Shown: in pieces, positions 9,878 to 18,203 of the stretch | Layout of the letters: every line of letters begins with the position of its first letter | Numbering within the stretch: position 1 is the stretch's first letter | Origin: Aquariibacter albus | GTDB lineage: Bacteria > Pseudomonadota > Gammaproteobacteria > Burkholderiales > Burkholderiaceae_C | DNA length: 64,000 nt | Reading direction: 5' to 3' | Assembly (NCBI RefSeq): GCF_014145335.1 | Contig: NZ_JACIVI010000001.1 | Location: 868,001 to 932,000 of the forward strand | The notes under the pieces: generated by a model | What the model saw: the letters and a program-made list of their open reading frames with translations, nothing else | Told to the model about the DNA's origin: nothing | Databases searched by the model: none | Program-made: the position numbers and the translations under genes

Positions 9878-9933
9878 GGCCAGCGGCCCGCAGGGCCGAC
9901 CGCGCCTCGGTCCGGGGTCTCGGGCCGTCCCCT

Positions 9934-10533
9934 TCAGGGCGGCGGCCGGCGCGGATCGTCGACCGCCACGAAGCCCGCCCGGTTGGGCATGCGGACCGCC
10001 GCCAGCGAGGCCGCGTCCAGCACGGCCTCGGCGGGCAGGATGCCGTTGGCATGCAGCAGCCAGGCGCTGAGCGCGTAGACCTCGTCGGCCTTCAGGCTGC
10101 CCGGGGCATGCAGGGGCATCGCGCGGCGGATGAAATCGAACAGGGTGCTGGCATGCGGCCAGTAGCTGCCGACGGTCTTTTCCGGCTCGGCGCTGGCCAG
10201 GCTGCCGACGCCGCCGACCAGTTCCTCGGCCGTCAGCCCGCGGCCGTCCACCCCGTGGCAGGCCGCGCACTGCGCCTGGTAGAGCACGGCGCCCTGCGCC
10301 ACGCTGCCGCGGCCGGCCGGCAGGCCGCGGCCGTCGGGAAAGACGTGGCGGTCGCCGCGGGCCAGGGCCTCGGCTGGCACCGGACGGCCGAGCCGCGGCG
10401 GCGCCAGCTCGGCGGCCAGCGCTGCGGGCACCGCCGAGGGCGCCGGCCCGGCGCCGGCGCAGGCGGTGAGCAGCAGGGCCAGGGCTGCAGCGCGCCAGGC
10501 CGCCGCCCGCGAACGCATCTCAGACGTAGACAT
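9934..10533 (-). CDS. c-type cytochrome lipoprotein, partner of SoxC
   Basis: A monohaem cytochrome c of 199 residues. It begins with a lipoprotein-type signal (hydrophobic stretch then LTAC, Cys25) and has one haem site, CAACH at 89-93, with a Met in RRAMPLHAPGSL as a likely axial ligand. It should accept electrons from SoxC in the periplasm, as SoxD or SorB do, but it is much shorter than dihaem SoxD and I do not give it that name. The ATG at 10533 overlaps the soxC stop by 14 bp and has an AAGGGG site; an in-frame ATG at 10518 would abolish the overlap but lacks a ribosome site. It is the last gene of the operon. Confidence 0.82.
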   Translation of the reverse strand: MSTSEMRSRAAAWRAAALALLLTACAGAGPAPSAVPAALAAELAPPRLGRPVPAEALARGDRHVFPDGRGLPAGRGSVAQGAVLYQAQCAACHGVDGRGLTAEELVGGVGSLASAEPEKTVGSYWPHASTLFDFIRRAMPLHAPGSLKADEVYALSAWLLHANGILPAEAVLDAASLAAVRMPNRAGFVAVDDPRRPPP

Positions 10534-11794
10534 GGCGCACCGCCCCTTCTTCGTCCACGCCCCAGGACACGATGGCGTGGTAGTGGAAGTAGCCGTTCCG
10601 GCCGCGGGCGGCGAGCAGGGCGGCGCGGCTGGGCTGGACCGCGCCGGTCTCGTCGGTGGCGCGGCTTTGCAGCACGGCGGGCTGGCCATCCCAGCGCCAG
10701 GCGGCGCGGAAGCGGGTGGTGCAGCGCGGCAGCACCGGGCCGTCGAGCGCGGCCTCGGCCCAGCGCCGCCCGCCGTCGGCCGAGACCTCGACCTTGCGGA
10801 TGCGGCCCGCGCCGCTCCAGGCCAGGCCGCTGAGCTGGTAGGTGCCACGCGCGTCCAGGCGCTGGCCGTGCGAAGGCGTGGTCAGCAGGCTTTTCACGCC
10901 GATCGCCCAGGTGAACTGGCGAGCGCGGCCGTCGGGCTGCAGCTCGGTGTACTTGCTGGTCTCGTTGCGGGCCATGAGCGGCTCGGCGCTGAGCGTGAGC
11001 CGGCGCAGCCACTTGACCTGGGTCACGCCCTCCCAGCCCGGCAGGATCAGGCGCATGGGGTAGCCCTGCTCGGGCCGGATCGGCTCGCCGTTCTGCCACA
11101 GGGCCAGCAGGCCGTCGGCGCGCAGCTTGGCCAGGGGCAGGCTGGCCTGCATGGCGAAGGCGTCGGCGCCCTCGGCGATCACCCAGGGCGTGGCCTGGGC
11201 GTCGACGCCGGCCTCGTCCAGCAGCAGGCGCAGCGGCACCCCCGTCCATTCGCTGGTCGAGATCAGGCCATGGAAGCTGCCGACCGGGCGCTGGATGGGC
11301 TCCTCGTTCCAGCCGGCATTGCTGTTGCCGCCGCATTCGATGAAGCCCAGGTGCGAGCGCTGCGGGTAGCGCAGCAGATCGGCCAGGCGCCAATCCAGCG
11401 GCCGGCGTACGGCGCCGTCGATGCGCAGGGTGTGCACGGCCGGGTCGATGGCCGGCACGCCGTTGTGGTGGCGTTCGAAATGCAGGCCGCTGGGGGTGAG
11501 GAAGCCTTCCAGTTGCTCCAGCGGCGTCCAGGCCACGCCATTGCCGGGCGCGGCGCGGTTGGCGCCGGGCCGGCGCAGGACCCGCTGGGCCTGGGGGCCG
11601 GGCTGGCCGTAGACGCTGAAGCCGGCGCCGGGGCTCCGCATCCAGGGCGGCAGGTCCTCGCCCGCCTCGCCAGGCCCCTGGGCCAGGGCGGCCGGCGCCG
11701 AGGCCAGCAGCAGGCCCCCGCGCAGCAGGGCGCGGCGGGGCAGCAGGCCGTTGAGCGTGCGGAAACCCGGGCCGTCGAAACGGGGCGCGCCCAC
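10520..11794 (-). CDS. soxC: sulfite dehydrogenase, SoxC-type molybdopterin subunit
   Basis: A periplasmic molybdenum enzyme oxidising sulfite or protein-bound sulfane. The N-terminus has a twin-arginine signal (LPRRALLRGG, hydrophobic run, AALAQ). The mature protein carries the SoxC hallmarks PSGLHFERHHNGVP and FIECGGNSNAGW, whose cysteine (about residue 154) coordinates molybdenum, then NETSKYTELQPDGRARQF and a C-terminal Ig-like dimerisation domain. A GTG at 11794, five bases after the upstream stop, gives 424 residues, close to known SoxC; a longer ATG frame starting at 11899 would overlap the upstream gene by 101 bp and is less likely. Moco would come from the MoaA pathway started at the left edge of this window. 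Confidence 0.88.
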   Translation of the reverse strand: MGAPRFDGPGFRTLNGLLPRRALLRGGLLLASAPAALAQGPGEAGEDLPPWMRSPGAGFSVYGQPGPQAQRVLRRPGANRAAPGNGVAWTPLEQLEGFLTPSGLHFERHHNGVPAIDPAVHTLRIDGAVRRPLDWRLADLLRYPQRSHLGFIECGGNSNAGWNEEPIQRPVGSFHGLISTSEWTGVPLRLLLDEAGVDAQATPWVIAEGADAFAMQASLPLAKLRADGLLALWQNGEPIRPEQGYPMRLILPGWEGVTQVKWLRRLTLSAEPLMARNETSKYTELQPDGRARQFTWAIGVKSLLTTPSHGQRLDARGTYQLSGLAWSGAGRIRKVEVSADGGRRWAEAALDGPVLPRCTTRFRAAWRWDGQPAVLQSRATDETGAVQPSRAALLAARGRNGYFHYHAIVSWGVDEEGAVRHVYV

Positions 11795-11798
11795 CGGC

Positions 11799-12776
11799 TC
11801 AGCGCGCGGCAGTGGTGGCGGCGCCGGCTGCCGCAGCCACCGGCTGGCCGCCGGGGCCCAGGGCCAGGGTCTGCTCGTAGCGGCCGTCTTCGGTGTCACG
11901 CACGGTGACCTTCAGGTCGCCGGCGCCGCTCGCCTTGAAGTGGAACTTCAGGTAGGGGTTCTCGCTGAGGGTGAAGTCGACATCGGCGGTCACCACCGGC
12001 TTGCCGTCGAAGCTGACCTCCACCTGGCGCACGAAGTGCGGCGGCGGGGCCAGGCGGGTGAGCTGGTCGATGGCCAGGCCGGACACATTGGGGTGGCTGA
12101 TGCTGAGCTGGGCGGCGACCAGTCCGGCGGCGTCGGGGACCGGATCAAGCCTCACCTTGAAGCGGCCGAGGGTGGCCTTGGCCGCGGCCAGGTCGCCGCC
12201 CGGCGCGGCCGAGCAGCCGCCCGAGGCCTTCAGGAAGCGGGTGTGCATGTACAGGCTGCCGTCGTTCAGCTCGGCGATGGCGCGGACATGGGTGTATTCC
12301 TCGACCCGTACCCGGGTGGCCAGCTCGGCCCGGCCGGCCTGGGGCGTCAGGGTGAAGACCGCACCGACCGGCGAGGGGTTGCGGTCGATCACCAGCCAGA
12401 CCTTCTTCACGTAGCGCCCGGCCGTCTGCTGCGGCAGGGTGCGGATGGTCATGGGCACGACCGAGGCGTCGGCGGCACGGATCGGCACGTCCAGCGCCAC
12501 CACGGCATCGGCGGGGGCCTTGGCCTCCAGCAGGTTCTGGATCGGCCGCTGGCCGAACAGACCCTCGCGGATCGCGAGCCAGCGTTCGTTCTCGTGCGCC
12601 TCGGCGGTGGCCACGCGCGGGCCGCTGGGGGTGTCGGGGGCGGTGGTCGGTGCGGCGGGCAGGGCGCCTGTGGCCGGGCCGAGCGGGGGCTTGTCGGCAG
12701 CCTGCGCAGCCCCCAGGCCCAGCATCAGGGCGAGGGCCAAGGGCAGGCGACGCAAAGTCTTCACAGGGGTGTTCAT
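11799..12776 (-). CDS. fused SoxY-SoxZ-like carrier protein
   Basis: A 325-residue periplasmic protein with a Sec signal (residues 1-26, ending AQA) in which a SoxY-like domain (about 60-200) is joined to a SoxZ-like domain (about 220-290). The SoxY part holds the only obvious functional cysteine, in SGGCSAAPGG (Cys188), which is internal instead of C-terminal because of the fusion. The SoxZ part shows ISHPN...PPHFVRQVEVSFDGKPVVTADVDFTLSENPYLKFHF, as in SoxZ. This matches the fused SoxYZ-like carriers described as associated with quinoprotein dehydrogenases. Here it is followed by soxC and a cytochrome c, an arrangement suggesting it carries a sulfur substrate to SoxC. It is the first gene of the operon. 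Confidence 0.85.
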   Translation of the reverse strand: MNTPVKTLRRLPLALALMLGLGAAQAADKPPLGPATGALPAAPTTAPDTPSGPRVATAEAHENERWLAIREGLFGQRPIQNLLEAKAPADAVVALDVPIRAADASVVPMTIRTLPQQTAGRYVKKVWLVIDRNPSPVGAVFTLTPQAGRAELATRVRVEEYTHVRAIAELNDGSLYMHTRFLKASGGCSAAPGGDLAAAKATLGRFKVRLDPVPDAAGLVAAQLSISHPNVSGLAIDQLTRLAPPPHFVRQVEVSFDGKPVVTADVDFTLSENPYLKFHFKASGAGDLKVTVRDTEDGRYEQTLALGPGGQPVAAAAGAATTAAR

Positions 12777-13055
12777 GGGGGTCTCCTTCGCGGGGTCGGG
12801 GCTGGGTCGGCATGGGCCGCCCGACCTCTGTCGATCAAACAGGATCCATCTTGCGCGCTGCGAAGTTTCGGGACAGTGATGGGGTCACCAAGCGCGGGTA
12901 AGCCCGGGTCCGGCCCGGGCTCGCGGCCCCCGGGCCGGGCCGTCCGCCGCAGCGGCGACAATCCGGCCCGAGGCGTGCCCGGTCCCGGGCCGCGCTGCAT
13001 GCTCCGTGTCCCCCGCCCGCCGGCCCCGCCGGCCGGGCGTCAGCCGAGATCCCCG

Positions 13056-14720
13056 ATGGCCCAGTATGTGTTCTCGATGAACCGTGTCTCCAAGACGGTT
13101 CCCCCCAAACGCCAGATCCTGAAGGACGTGTCCCTGTCCTTCTTCCCCGGCGCCAAGATCGGCGTGCTCGGCCTGAACGGCTCGGGCAAGTCCACGCTGC
13201 TGAAGATCATGGCCGGCCTCGACAAGGAGATCGAGGGCGAAGCCATTCCCATGGCCGGCCTGAAGATCGGCTACCTGCCGCAGGAGCCCCAGCTCGATGC
13301 CGAGCAGACCGTGCGCCAGGCGGTCGAGGAAGGCATCGGCGGCGTGCTGGCCGCCAAGAAGCGCCTCGACGAGGTCTATGCCGCCTACGCCGAGGAGGAT
13401 GCCGACTTCGACGCCCTCGCCGCCGAGCAGGCCGAGCTCGAAGCCATCATCGCCGCGGCCGGCAGCGAGAACACCGACCTGCAGCTCGAACTGGCCGCCG
13501 ACGCCCTGCGCCTGCCGCCCTGGGATGCGGTGATCGGCAAGCTCTCCGGCGGCGAGAAGCGCCGCGTGGCCCTGTGCCGCCTGCTGCTGAGCCAGCCCGA
13601 CATGCTGCTGCTCGACGAACCCACCAACCACCTGGACGCCGAATCGGTCGAATGGCTGGAGCAGTTCCTCAAGCGCTTCGGCGGCACCGTGGTGGCCATC
13701 ACCCACGACCGCTACTTCCTCGACAACGCCGCCGAGTGGATCCTGGAGCTGGACCGCGGCCGCGGCATTCCCTGGAAGGGCAACTACACCGAGTGGCTGG
13801 ACCAGAAGCAGAAGCGCCTCGAACAGGAGCAGAAGCAGGAGGAAGCCCATGCCAAGGCCATGAAGGCCGAGCTGGAATGGGTGCGCAAGAACGCCAAGGG
13901 CCGCCAGGCCAAGAGCAAGGCGCGTCTGGCCCGCTTCGAGGAACTGAGCGACGTCGAGTACCAGAAGCGCAACGAGACCAACGAGATCTTCATCCCCGTG
14001 GCCGAGCGCCTGGGCAATGAGGTGATCGAGTTCGTCAACGTCAGCAAGAGCTTCGGCGACCGCGTGCTGATCGACGACCTGAGCTTCAAGATCCCGGCCG
14101 GCGCCATCGTCGGCATCATCGGCCCCAACGGCGCGGGCAAGTCCACGCTGTTCCGCATGATCCAGGGCGTCGAGCAGCCCGATGCCGGCGAGGTCAAGAT
14201 CGGCCAGACCGCCAAGCTCGCCTTCGTCGACCAGAGCCGCGAAGGCCTGGCCGGCGACAAGACGGTGTGGGAAGACGTCTCCGGCGGGCTGGACAACATC
14301 GTGGTCGGCAAGTTCGTCATGCCCAGCCGCGCCTACATCGGCCGCTTCAACTTCAAGGGCAACGACCAGCAGAAGCTGGTCGGCAACCTCTCCGGCGGCG
14401 AACGCGGCCGCCTGCACCTGGCCAAGACCCTGGCCCAGGGCGGCAATGTGCTGATGCTCGACGAACCGTCGAACGACCTCGACGTCGAAACCCTGCGCGC
14501 CCTGGAAGACGCGCTGCTGGAGTTCGCCGGCTCGGCCATGGTCATCTCCCACGACCGCTGGTTCCTGGACCGCATCTGCACCCACATCCTGGCGTGCGAG
14601 GGCGATTCCAAGTGGTACTTCTACGACGGCAACTACCAGGAGTACGAGGCCGACAAGCTGCGCCGCCTGGGCCAGGAAGGCGCTCGGCCGAAGCGGGTGC
14701 GCTACAAGGCCCTGGCCTGA
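13056..14720 (+). CDS. ettA: energy-dependent translational throttle protein EttA
   Basis: An ABC-F ATPase that binds the ribosomal E site and gates entry into the elongation cycle according to ATP/ADP level. It has two ATPase cassettes without membrane segments: Walker A GLNGSGKST (39-47) and GPNGAGKST (near 357-365), signature LSGGE near 161 and again before residue 450, and Walker B DEPTNHLD (near 188) and DEPSNDLD (near 469). Between them lies the charged arm/linker (KQKRLEQEQKQEEAHAKAMKAE). Its 554 residues equal the usual EttA length. The ATG at 13056 gives MAQYVFSMNRVSK, the family N-terminus. The 279 bp upstream hold no gene and presumably the promoters of this gene and of the SoxYZ operon. 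Confidence 0.96.
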   Translation: MAQYVFSMNRVSKTVPPKRQILKDVSLSFFPGAKIGVLGLNGSGKSTLLKIMAGLDKEIEGEAIPMAGLKIGYLPQEPQLDAEQTVRQAVEEGIGGVLAAKKRLDEVYAAYAEEDADFDALAAEQAELEAIIAAAGSENTDLQLELAADALRLPPWDAVIGKLSGGEKRRVALCRLLLSQPDMLLLDEPTNHLDAESVEWLEQFLKRFGGTVVAITHDRYFLDNAAEWILELDRGRGIPWKGNYTEWLDQKQKRLEQEQKQEEAHAKAMKAELEWVRKNAKGRQAKSKARLARFEELSDVEYQKRNETNEIFIPVAERLGNEVIEFVNVSKSFGDRVLIDDLSFKIPAGAIVGIIGPNGAGKSTLFRMIQGVEQPDAGEVKIGQTAKLAFVDQSREGLAGDKTVWEDVSGGLDNIVVGKFVMPSRAYIGRFNFKGNDQQKLVGNLSGGERGRLHLAKTLAQGGNVLMLDEPSNDLDVETLRALEDALLEFAGSAMVISHDRWFLDRICTHILACEGDSKWYFYDGNYQEYEADKLRRLGQEGARPKRVRYKALA

Positions 14721-15652
14721 TCCTTCGGCCGGTCGGGGCGCTCCGGCCATTCGGCGGCCGCGGCGCCCGGCACCGGCTGGTGGGCGCGGTACAGCCAGTG
14801 GCCGCCGGCCTGCGGAATCAGCTCGGCACCGGCGGCCCGGCAGTCTGGTTCCGACAGGTAGTGGAAGACCACGCTCTTGCGGCTGCGCTGCGGATCCCGG
14901 ATCGGGCTCCCGCCATGCAGCAGGTGGGCGTGCCAGACGAAGACGTCGCCCTTGCGGGCCAGGAAGGTCTCGCGGCGCAGGCCGCGGGCCGCCACCTCGG
15001 CGGCCATGCGGGCCGACCAGTCGTCCATCTCCGCGGGCACCCCGTGGCGGCTGCCGTTCGAGAACGTCAGAGCCGGGATGCGGTGGCTGCCCGGCAGGAA
15101 GAAGAGCGGCCCGGCATCGGGGTGCACATCCTCGAGCGCCACCCAGATTGCGATCAGGTGGTCGGGCGTGCGCGGGGTCATGTAGAGCGTGTCGACATGC
15201 TCGGCCTGCGCGCTGCCCTGCTGGAAGTTCAGCGAGTTGCACAGCACGGGGCCCTGGCCGAGCAGCGCGCGCAGCAGCGGCGTGATGCGCGCATTGAGCG
15301 CCAGGCCGCGCACGCCGGCGTCCTCGAGGTAGAGGTCGTTGGTCTTGAAGCGATGGGCCAGGCGGTCCGACTCGCTCACGTCGGCCAGCCGCAGGCGCTG
15401 CCCGGTGACCAGGTCGTCGACGACGATGCGCGGCACACGCCGGGCCCAAGCGGCCTGCACACCGGCTTCGATGGCGTCGAGGGCCTGCGGTGCATAGAAG
15501 CCCGGCAGCACGACATGGCCCTCGGCCCGCCAGTGCGCCAGCAGTCCGGAACGATCGCCCGGATCGCGGCCCGGGGGGGCTGGCGTGGCCGCGACGCGAT
15601 GCTGCGGTCCGGCCCCCGGCCGCCAGCGGCCGAGCTTGGCGAAGAATCCCAT
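14702..15652 (-). CDS. phytanoyl-CoA dioxygenase (PhyH) family protein
   Basis: A probable Fe(II)/2-oxoglutarate-dependent oxygenase of 316 residues. The iron triad can be read as His152 and Asp154 in AEHVDTLYM and His246 in the LLHGGSP segment, with an Arg/Lys cluster (QRSRKS) following for 2-oxoglutarate. The double-stranded beta-helix core runs from about 60 to 270. Substrate unknown; family members hydroxylate acyl-CoAs, ectoine or small metabolites. The ATG at 15652 (MGFFAKLGR) is preferred to an upstream frame start. It converges on ettA with a 19-bp overlap of the coding ends. Confidence 0.78.
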   Translation of the reverse strand: MGFFAKLGRWRPGAGPQHRVAATPAPPGRDPGDRSGLLAHWRAEGHVVLPGFYAPQALDAIEAGVQAAWARRVPRIVVDDLVTGQRLRLADVSESDRLAHRFKTNDLYLEDAGVRGLALNARITPLLRALLGQGPVLCNSLNFQQGSAQAEHVDTLYMTPRTPDHLIAIWVALEDVHPDAGPLFFLPGSHRIPALTFSNGSRHGVPAEMDDWSARMAAEVAARGLRRETFLARKGDVFVWHAHLLHGGSPIRDPQRSRKSVVFHYLSEPDCRAAGAELIPQAGGHWLYRAHQPVPGAAAAEWPERPDRPKDQARAL

Positions 15653-15801
15653 GGTGTGTCTCCCTGGCGCCCCGGGGGCGCATCCTGTCCGACGGGACAA
15701 GGGGACAGCAGCTTTCAGGCCCGGAGGAATCCGGACGACCGTCGGGAGGGATTCCCTGTGCCGTTCGGCCTGGGCCGCGGCAGCATGCGCGCCTCAAGCC
15801 C

Positions 15802-16410
15802 ATGGTCCACCGAAAGCCCGAACGCCTCCGCCCAGGTCCGGATCCCCGGGGCCGGGCCGGCCTGCTGCACGCCGGCGTGCTGCTGGCTGGCCTGGGCGCC
15901 ATCCTGCCCGCGGCCCGGGCGGACTGCATCGACGAAGCGGCCGGGGCCGAGGGCGTCAACCGGCATGTGCTGCGCGCCATCGGCTGGCACGAATCCCGGC
16001 TCCGCAGCGCGGCCGAGCACCGCAACCGCAACGGCACGGTGGATCTGGGCGCCTTTCAGATCAACAGCATCCACCTGCCACGCCTGCAGGCCCAGGGCCT
16101 CGGCGCGACCGATCTGAAGCACGGCTGCACTGCCGCCCGCGTGGCCGCCGCGCATTACCGCCGCCTGGTCGAGCGGCACGGCAACACCTGGCGGGCGGTC
16201 GGCGCCTACCACTCCGAGGCCACGCCGGCCCGCCAGCACTGGTATGCGCAGCAGATCGCGCAGGTGCTGGTCGACTGGAAGCTGCTGCCGTCGGGCACGC
16301 GGCCCTTCGAGGGGCGGCCGTTGCTGAAACCGGGCCAGTCCGCCCCGCCGGCTCAGCCCTTGCGCGCGAGCGCACGCGCCGCCTCGGCCACCAACTCGGG
16401 GCCGCGGTAG
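15802..16410 (+). CDS. lytic transglycosylase (SLT domain), periplasmic
   Basis: A 202-residue peptidoglycan-cleaving enzyme. A signal sequence (hydrophobic stretch 21-40 ending ARA) leads into an SLT fold: IGWHESRLR with catalytic Glu64, [18 protein letters not shown] (74-91) and the ...[17 protein letters not shown] tail, much as in IagB/PilT-type specialised transglycosylases that open the wall for secretion or pilus machines. No such machine lies nearby. The ATG at 15802 is selected because upstream codons are out of character. The 149-bp gap to the divergent PhyH gene contains two short inverted repeats but no gene. The 3' end overlaps convergent pyrD by 58 bp. Confidence 0.83.
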   Translation: MVHRKPERLRPGPDPRGRAGLLHAGVLLAGLGAILPAARADCIDEAAGAEGVNRHVLRAIGWHESRLRSAAEHRNRNGTVDLGAFQINSIHLPRLQAQGLGATDLKHGCTAARVAAAHYRRLVERHGNTWRAVGAYHSEATPARQHWYAQQIAQVLVDWKLLPSGTRPFEGRPLLKPGQSAPPAQPLRASARAASATNSGPR

Positions 16411-17396
16411 ATCAGGCCGGTGTAGAGCTGCACCAGGTCCGCACCGGCGGCGATCTTGGCCCGCGCGTCCTCGCCACTGAGCACGCCGCCCACGCCGACG
16501 ATGGGGAAGCCCGGGCCCAGGGCCGCGCGCAGCTGGCGGATCACGCGGTTGCTGGCCTCGAAGACCGGCCGGCCCGACAGGCCGCCGGCTTCCTGCGCAT
16601 GCGGCAGGCCGGCCACGGCCTCGCGGGCCAGGGTGGTGTTGGTGGCGATCACGCCGTCCAGGCCGTGCTTCTTCAGCGTCGCGGCGATGACGCCGACCTG
16701 GGTCTCGTCCAGGTCCGGCGCGATCTTCAGGAACATCGGCACCTGGCGGCCATGCTGCGCGGCCAGCTCGGCGCGGCGGGCCTGCAGGGCGCCGAGCAGG
16801 CCGTCGAGCGCTTCGTCGCTCTGCAGGCTGCGCAGGTTCTGGGTGTTGGGGCTGGAGATGTTGACCGTCACGTAATCGGCATGCGGGTAGACGCCGGCCA
16901 GGCCGATCAGATAGTCATCCACCGCACGCTCGATGGGCGTGGCGGCGTTCTTGCCGATGTTCAGGCCCAGCAGGCCGCCCGCGGCGCGGAAGCGCCGGGC
17001 GCGCTGCACGTTGGCGAGGAAGGCGTCCAGGCCCTCGTTGTTGAAGCCCAGGCGGTTGATCAGGGCCTGGCGCTCGGGCAGACGGAACATGCGCGGCTTG
17101 GGGTTGCCGGGCTGGCCGAGCGGGGTGACGGTGCCGACCTCGATGAAACCGAAGCCCATGTCGCCCAGGCCGTCGATGCAGCGGCCGTTCTTGTCCAGGC
17201 CGGCGGCGAGGCCGATGCGGTTGGGAAAGCGCAGGCCGGCAACGGTGACCGGGTCCTGCACCCGGGCCTGGGTCCAGAGGCAGCGGGCCGGCGTGTCCTG
17301 CAGGCGGGCGAGGCTGCCAAGCGTCAGTTCGTGGGCATGCTCCGGGTCGAGGCCGAAGAGGAAGGGGCGGGTCAGGGCGTAGGGAATCAGGGCCAT
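16353..17396 (-). CDS. pyrD: dihydroorotate dehydrogenase (quinone), class 2
   Basis: Membrane-associated flavoenzyme oxidising dihydroorotate to orotate in pyrimidine synthesis and passing electrons to quinone. The 347-residue product has the class 2 N-terminal amphipathic helix ([25 protein letters not shown]), [13 protein letters not shown], the catalytic Ser segment [15 protein letters not shown], and near the C-terminus [33 protein letters not shown], which binds FMN phosphate. No ribosome site is evident ahead of the ATG. Length and motifs are normal. Divergent from rpiA across about 90 bp. Confidence 0.96.
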   Translation of the reverse strand: MALIPYALTRPFLFGLDPEHAHELTLGSLARLQDTPARCLWTQARVQDPVTVAGLRFPNRIGLAAGLDKNGRCIDGLGDMGFGFIEVGTVTPLGQPGNPKPRMFRLPERQALINRLGFNNEGLDAFLANVQRARRFRAAGGLLGLNIGKNAATPIERAVDDYLIGLAGVYPHADYVTVNISSPNTQNLRSLQSDEALDGLLGALQARRAELAAQHGRQVPMFLKIAPDLDETQVGVIAATLKKHGLDGVIATNTTLAREAVAGLPHAQEAGGLSGRPVFEASNRVIRQLRAALGPGFPIVGVGGVLSGEDARAKIAAGADLVQLYTGLIYRGPELVAEAARALARKG

Positions 17397-17486
17397 GGAC
17401 TGATTGTCGGCCAGCGTCGGCGGGCCGGACGCGGCCGTCGGCCGGGTAAGCTCGGTGCAACCCTGGCTTCTTCCTGCTGCAGATCC

Positions 17487-18155
17487 ATGACTTCCGACGA
17501 ACTCAAGGCCCTGGTGGGCCGCGCCGCGCTGGCCGAGATTCCCGAACTACCCGGCGGCGCCGTGATCGGCGTCGGCACCGGCTCCACCGTCAACTGCTTC
17601 ATCGACGCGCTGGCCACCGTCAAGCACAAGGTGCGGGCGGCCGTGTCCAGCTCCGAGGCCAGCAGCGCGCGGCTGCGCGCGCACGGCATCGCGGTGGTCG
17701 AGGCGGCCGAGGTGGAACGCCTGGGCGTCTACATCGACGGGGCCGACGAGATCGACCCGCGCGGCCACATGATCAAGGGCGGTGGCGCCGCGCTGACGCG
17801 CGAGAAGATCGTGGCCGATCTGGCCGATCGCTTCGTCTGCATCGCCGACGCCAGCAAGCGGGTCGAGGTGCTGGGCCGCTTCCCGCTGCCGGTCGAGGTG
17901 ATCGGCCACGCCGCCGCGCAGATCGGCCGCCGCTTCGCCGCCCTGGGCGGCACGGCCACGCTGCGGGCCGGCGTGACGACCGACAACGGCCATCCCATCC
18001 TCGACGTGCGAGGCCTGGCCATCACCGACCCGGCGGCCCTGGAGGCCGAGATCAACCAGTGGCCGGGCGTCGTCTGCGTGGGCATCTTCGCCCGCCACAA
18101 GGCCAGCGTCTGCCTGCTCGGCACGCCGCAGGGCGTGGAGACGCTGCGCTACTGA
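17487..18155 (+). CDS. rpiA: ribose-5-phosphate isomerase A
   Basis: Interconverts ribose 5-phosphate and ribulose 5-phosphate in the pentose phosphate pathway. The 222-residue product carries GTGST (30-34), SSEASS (55-60), DGADE (84-88) and [11 protein letters not shown] (97-107), which includes the catalytic glutamate (Glu106). Normal length. The ATG at 17487 has a weak ribosome site, but the alignment of [15 protein letters not shown] with the family favours it. Followed by a G+C-rich hairpin and convergent prlC. Confidence 0.95.
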   Translation: MTSDELKALVGRAALAEIPELPGGAVIGVGTGSTVNCFIDALATVKHKVRAAVSSSEASSARLRAHGIAVVEAAEVERLGVYIDGADEIDPRGHMIKGGGAALTREKIVADLADRFVCIADASKRVEVLGRFPLPVEVIGHAAAQIGRRFAALGGTATLRAGVTTDNGHPILDVRGLAITDPAALEAEINQWPGVVCVGIFARHKASVCLLGTPQGVETLRY

Positions 18156-18165
18156 GGCAGCGGCC

Positions 18166-18196
18166 GGCCGGCGGGCCCGTCCCCGGGCCGCCGGCC
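18166..18196. terminator. hairpin between convergent rpiA and prlC
   Basis: Arms at 18166-18179 and 18184-18196 are complementary apart from one bulged G, with a four-base loop (TCCC). No T run follows on either strand, so it may work as a bidirectional barrier or mRNA 3'-end stabiliser rather than a classical terminator. Confidence 0.4.
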
Positions 18197-18203
18197 ACGG
18201 CAT

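Noticed and set aside
12777-13055. A hidden small gene or RNA in the SoxYZ-ettA gap
   Set aside because: I see no coding bias, leader peptide or stable hairpin; it is probably two divergent promoters.
13021-13058. A long N-terminal extension of EttA starting at 11751
   Set aside because: The upstream part is antisense to the SoxYZ gene; EttA length and N-terminus are exact from the ATG at 13056.
12885-16037. A 1050-codon minus-strand frame over ettA and the PhyH gene
   Set aside because: Contains no family signature and covers the certain EttA gene on the other strand; it arises from absent stops in high G+C DNA.
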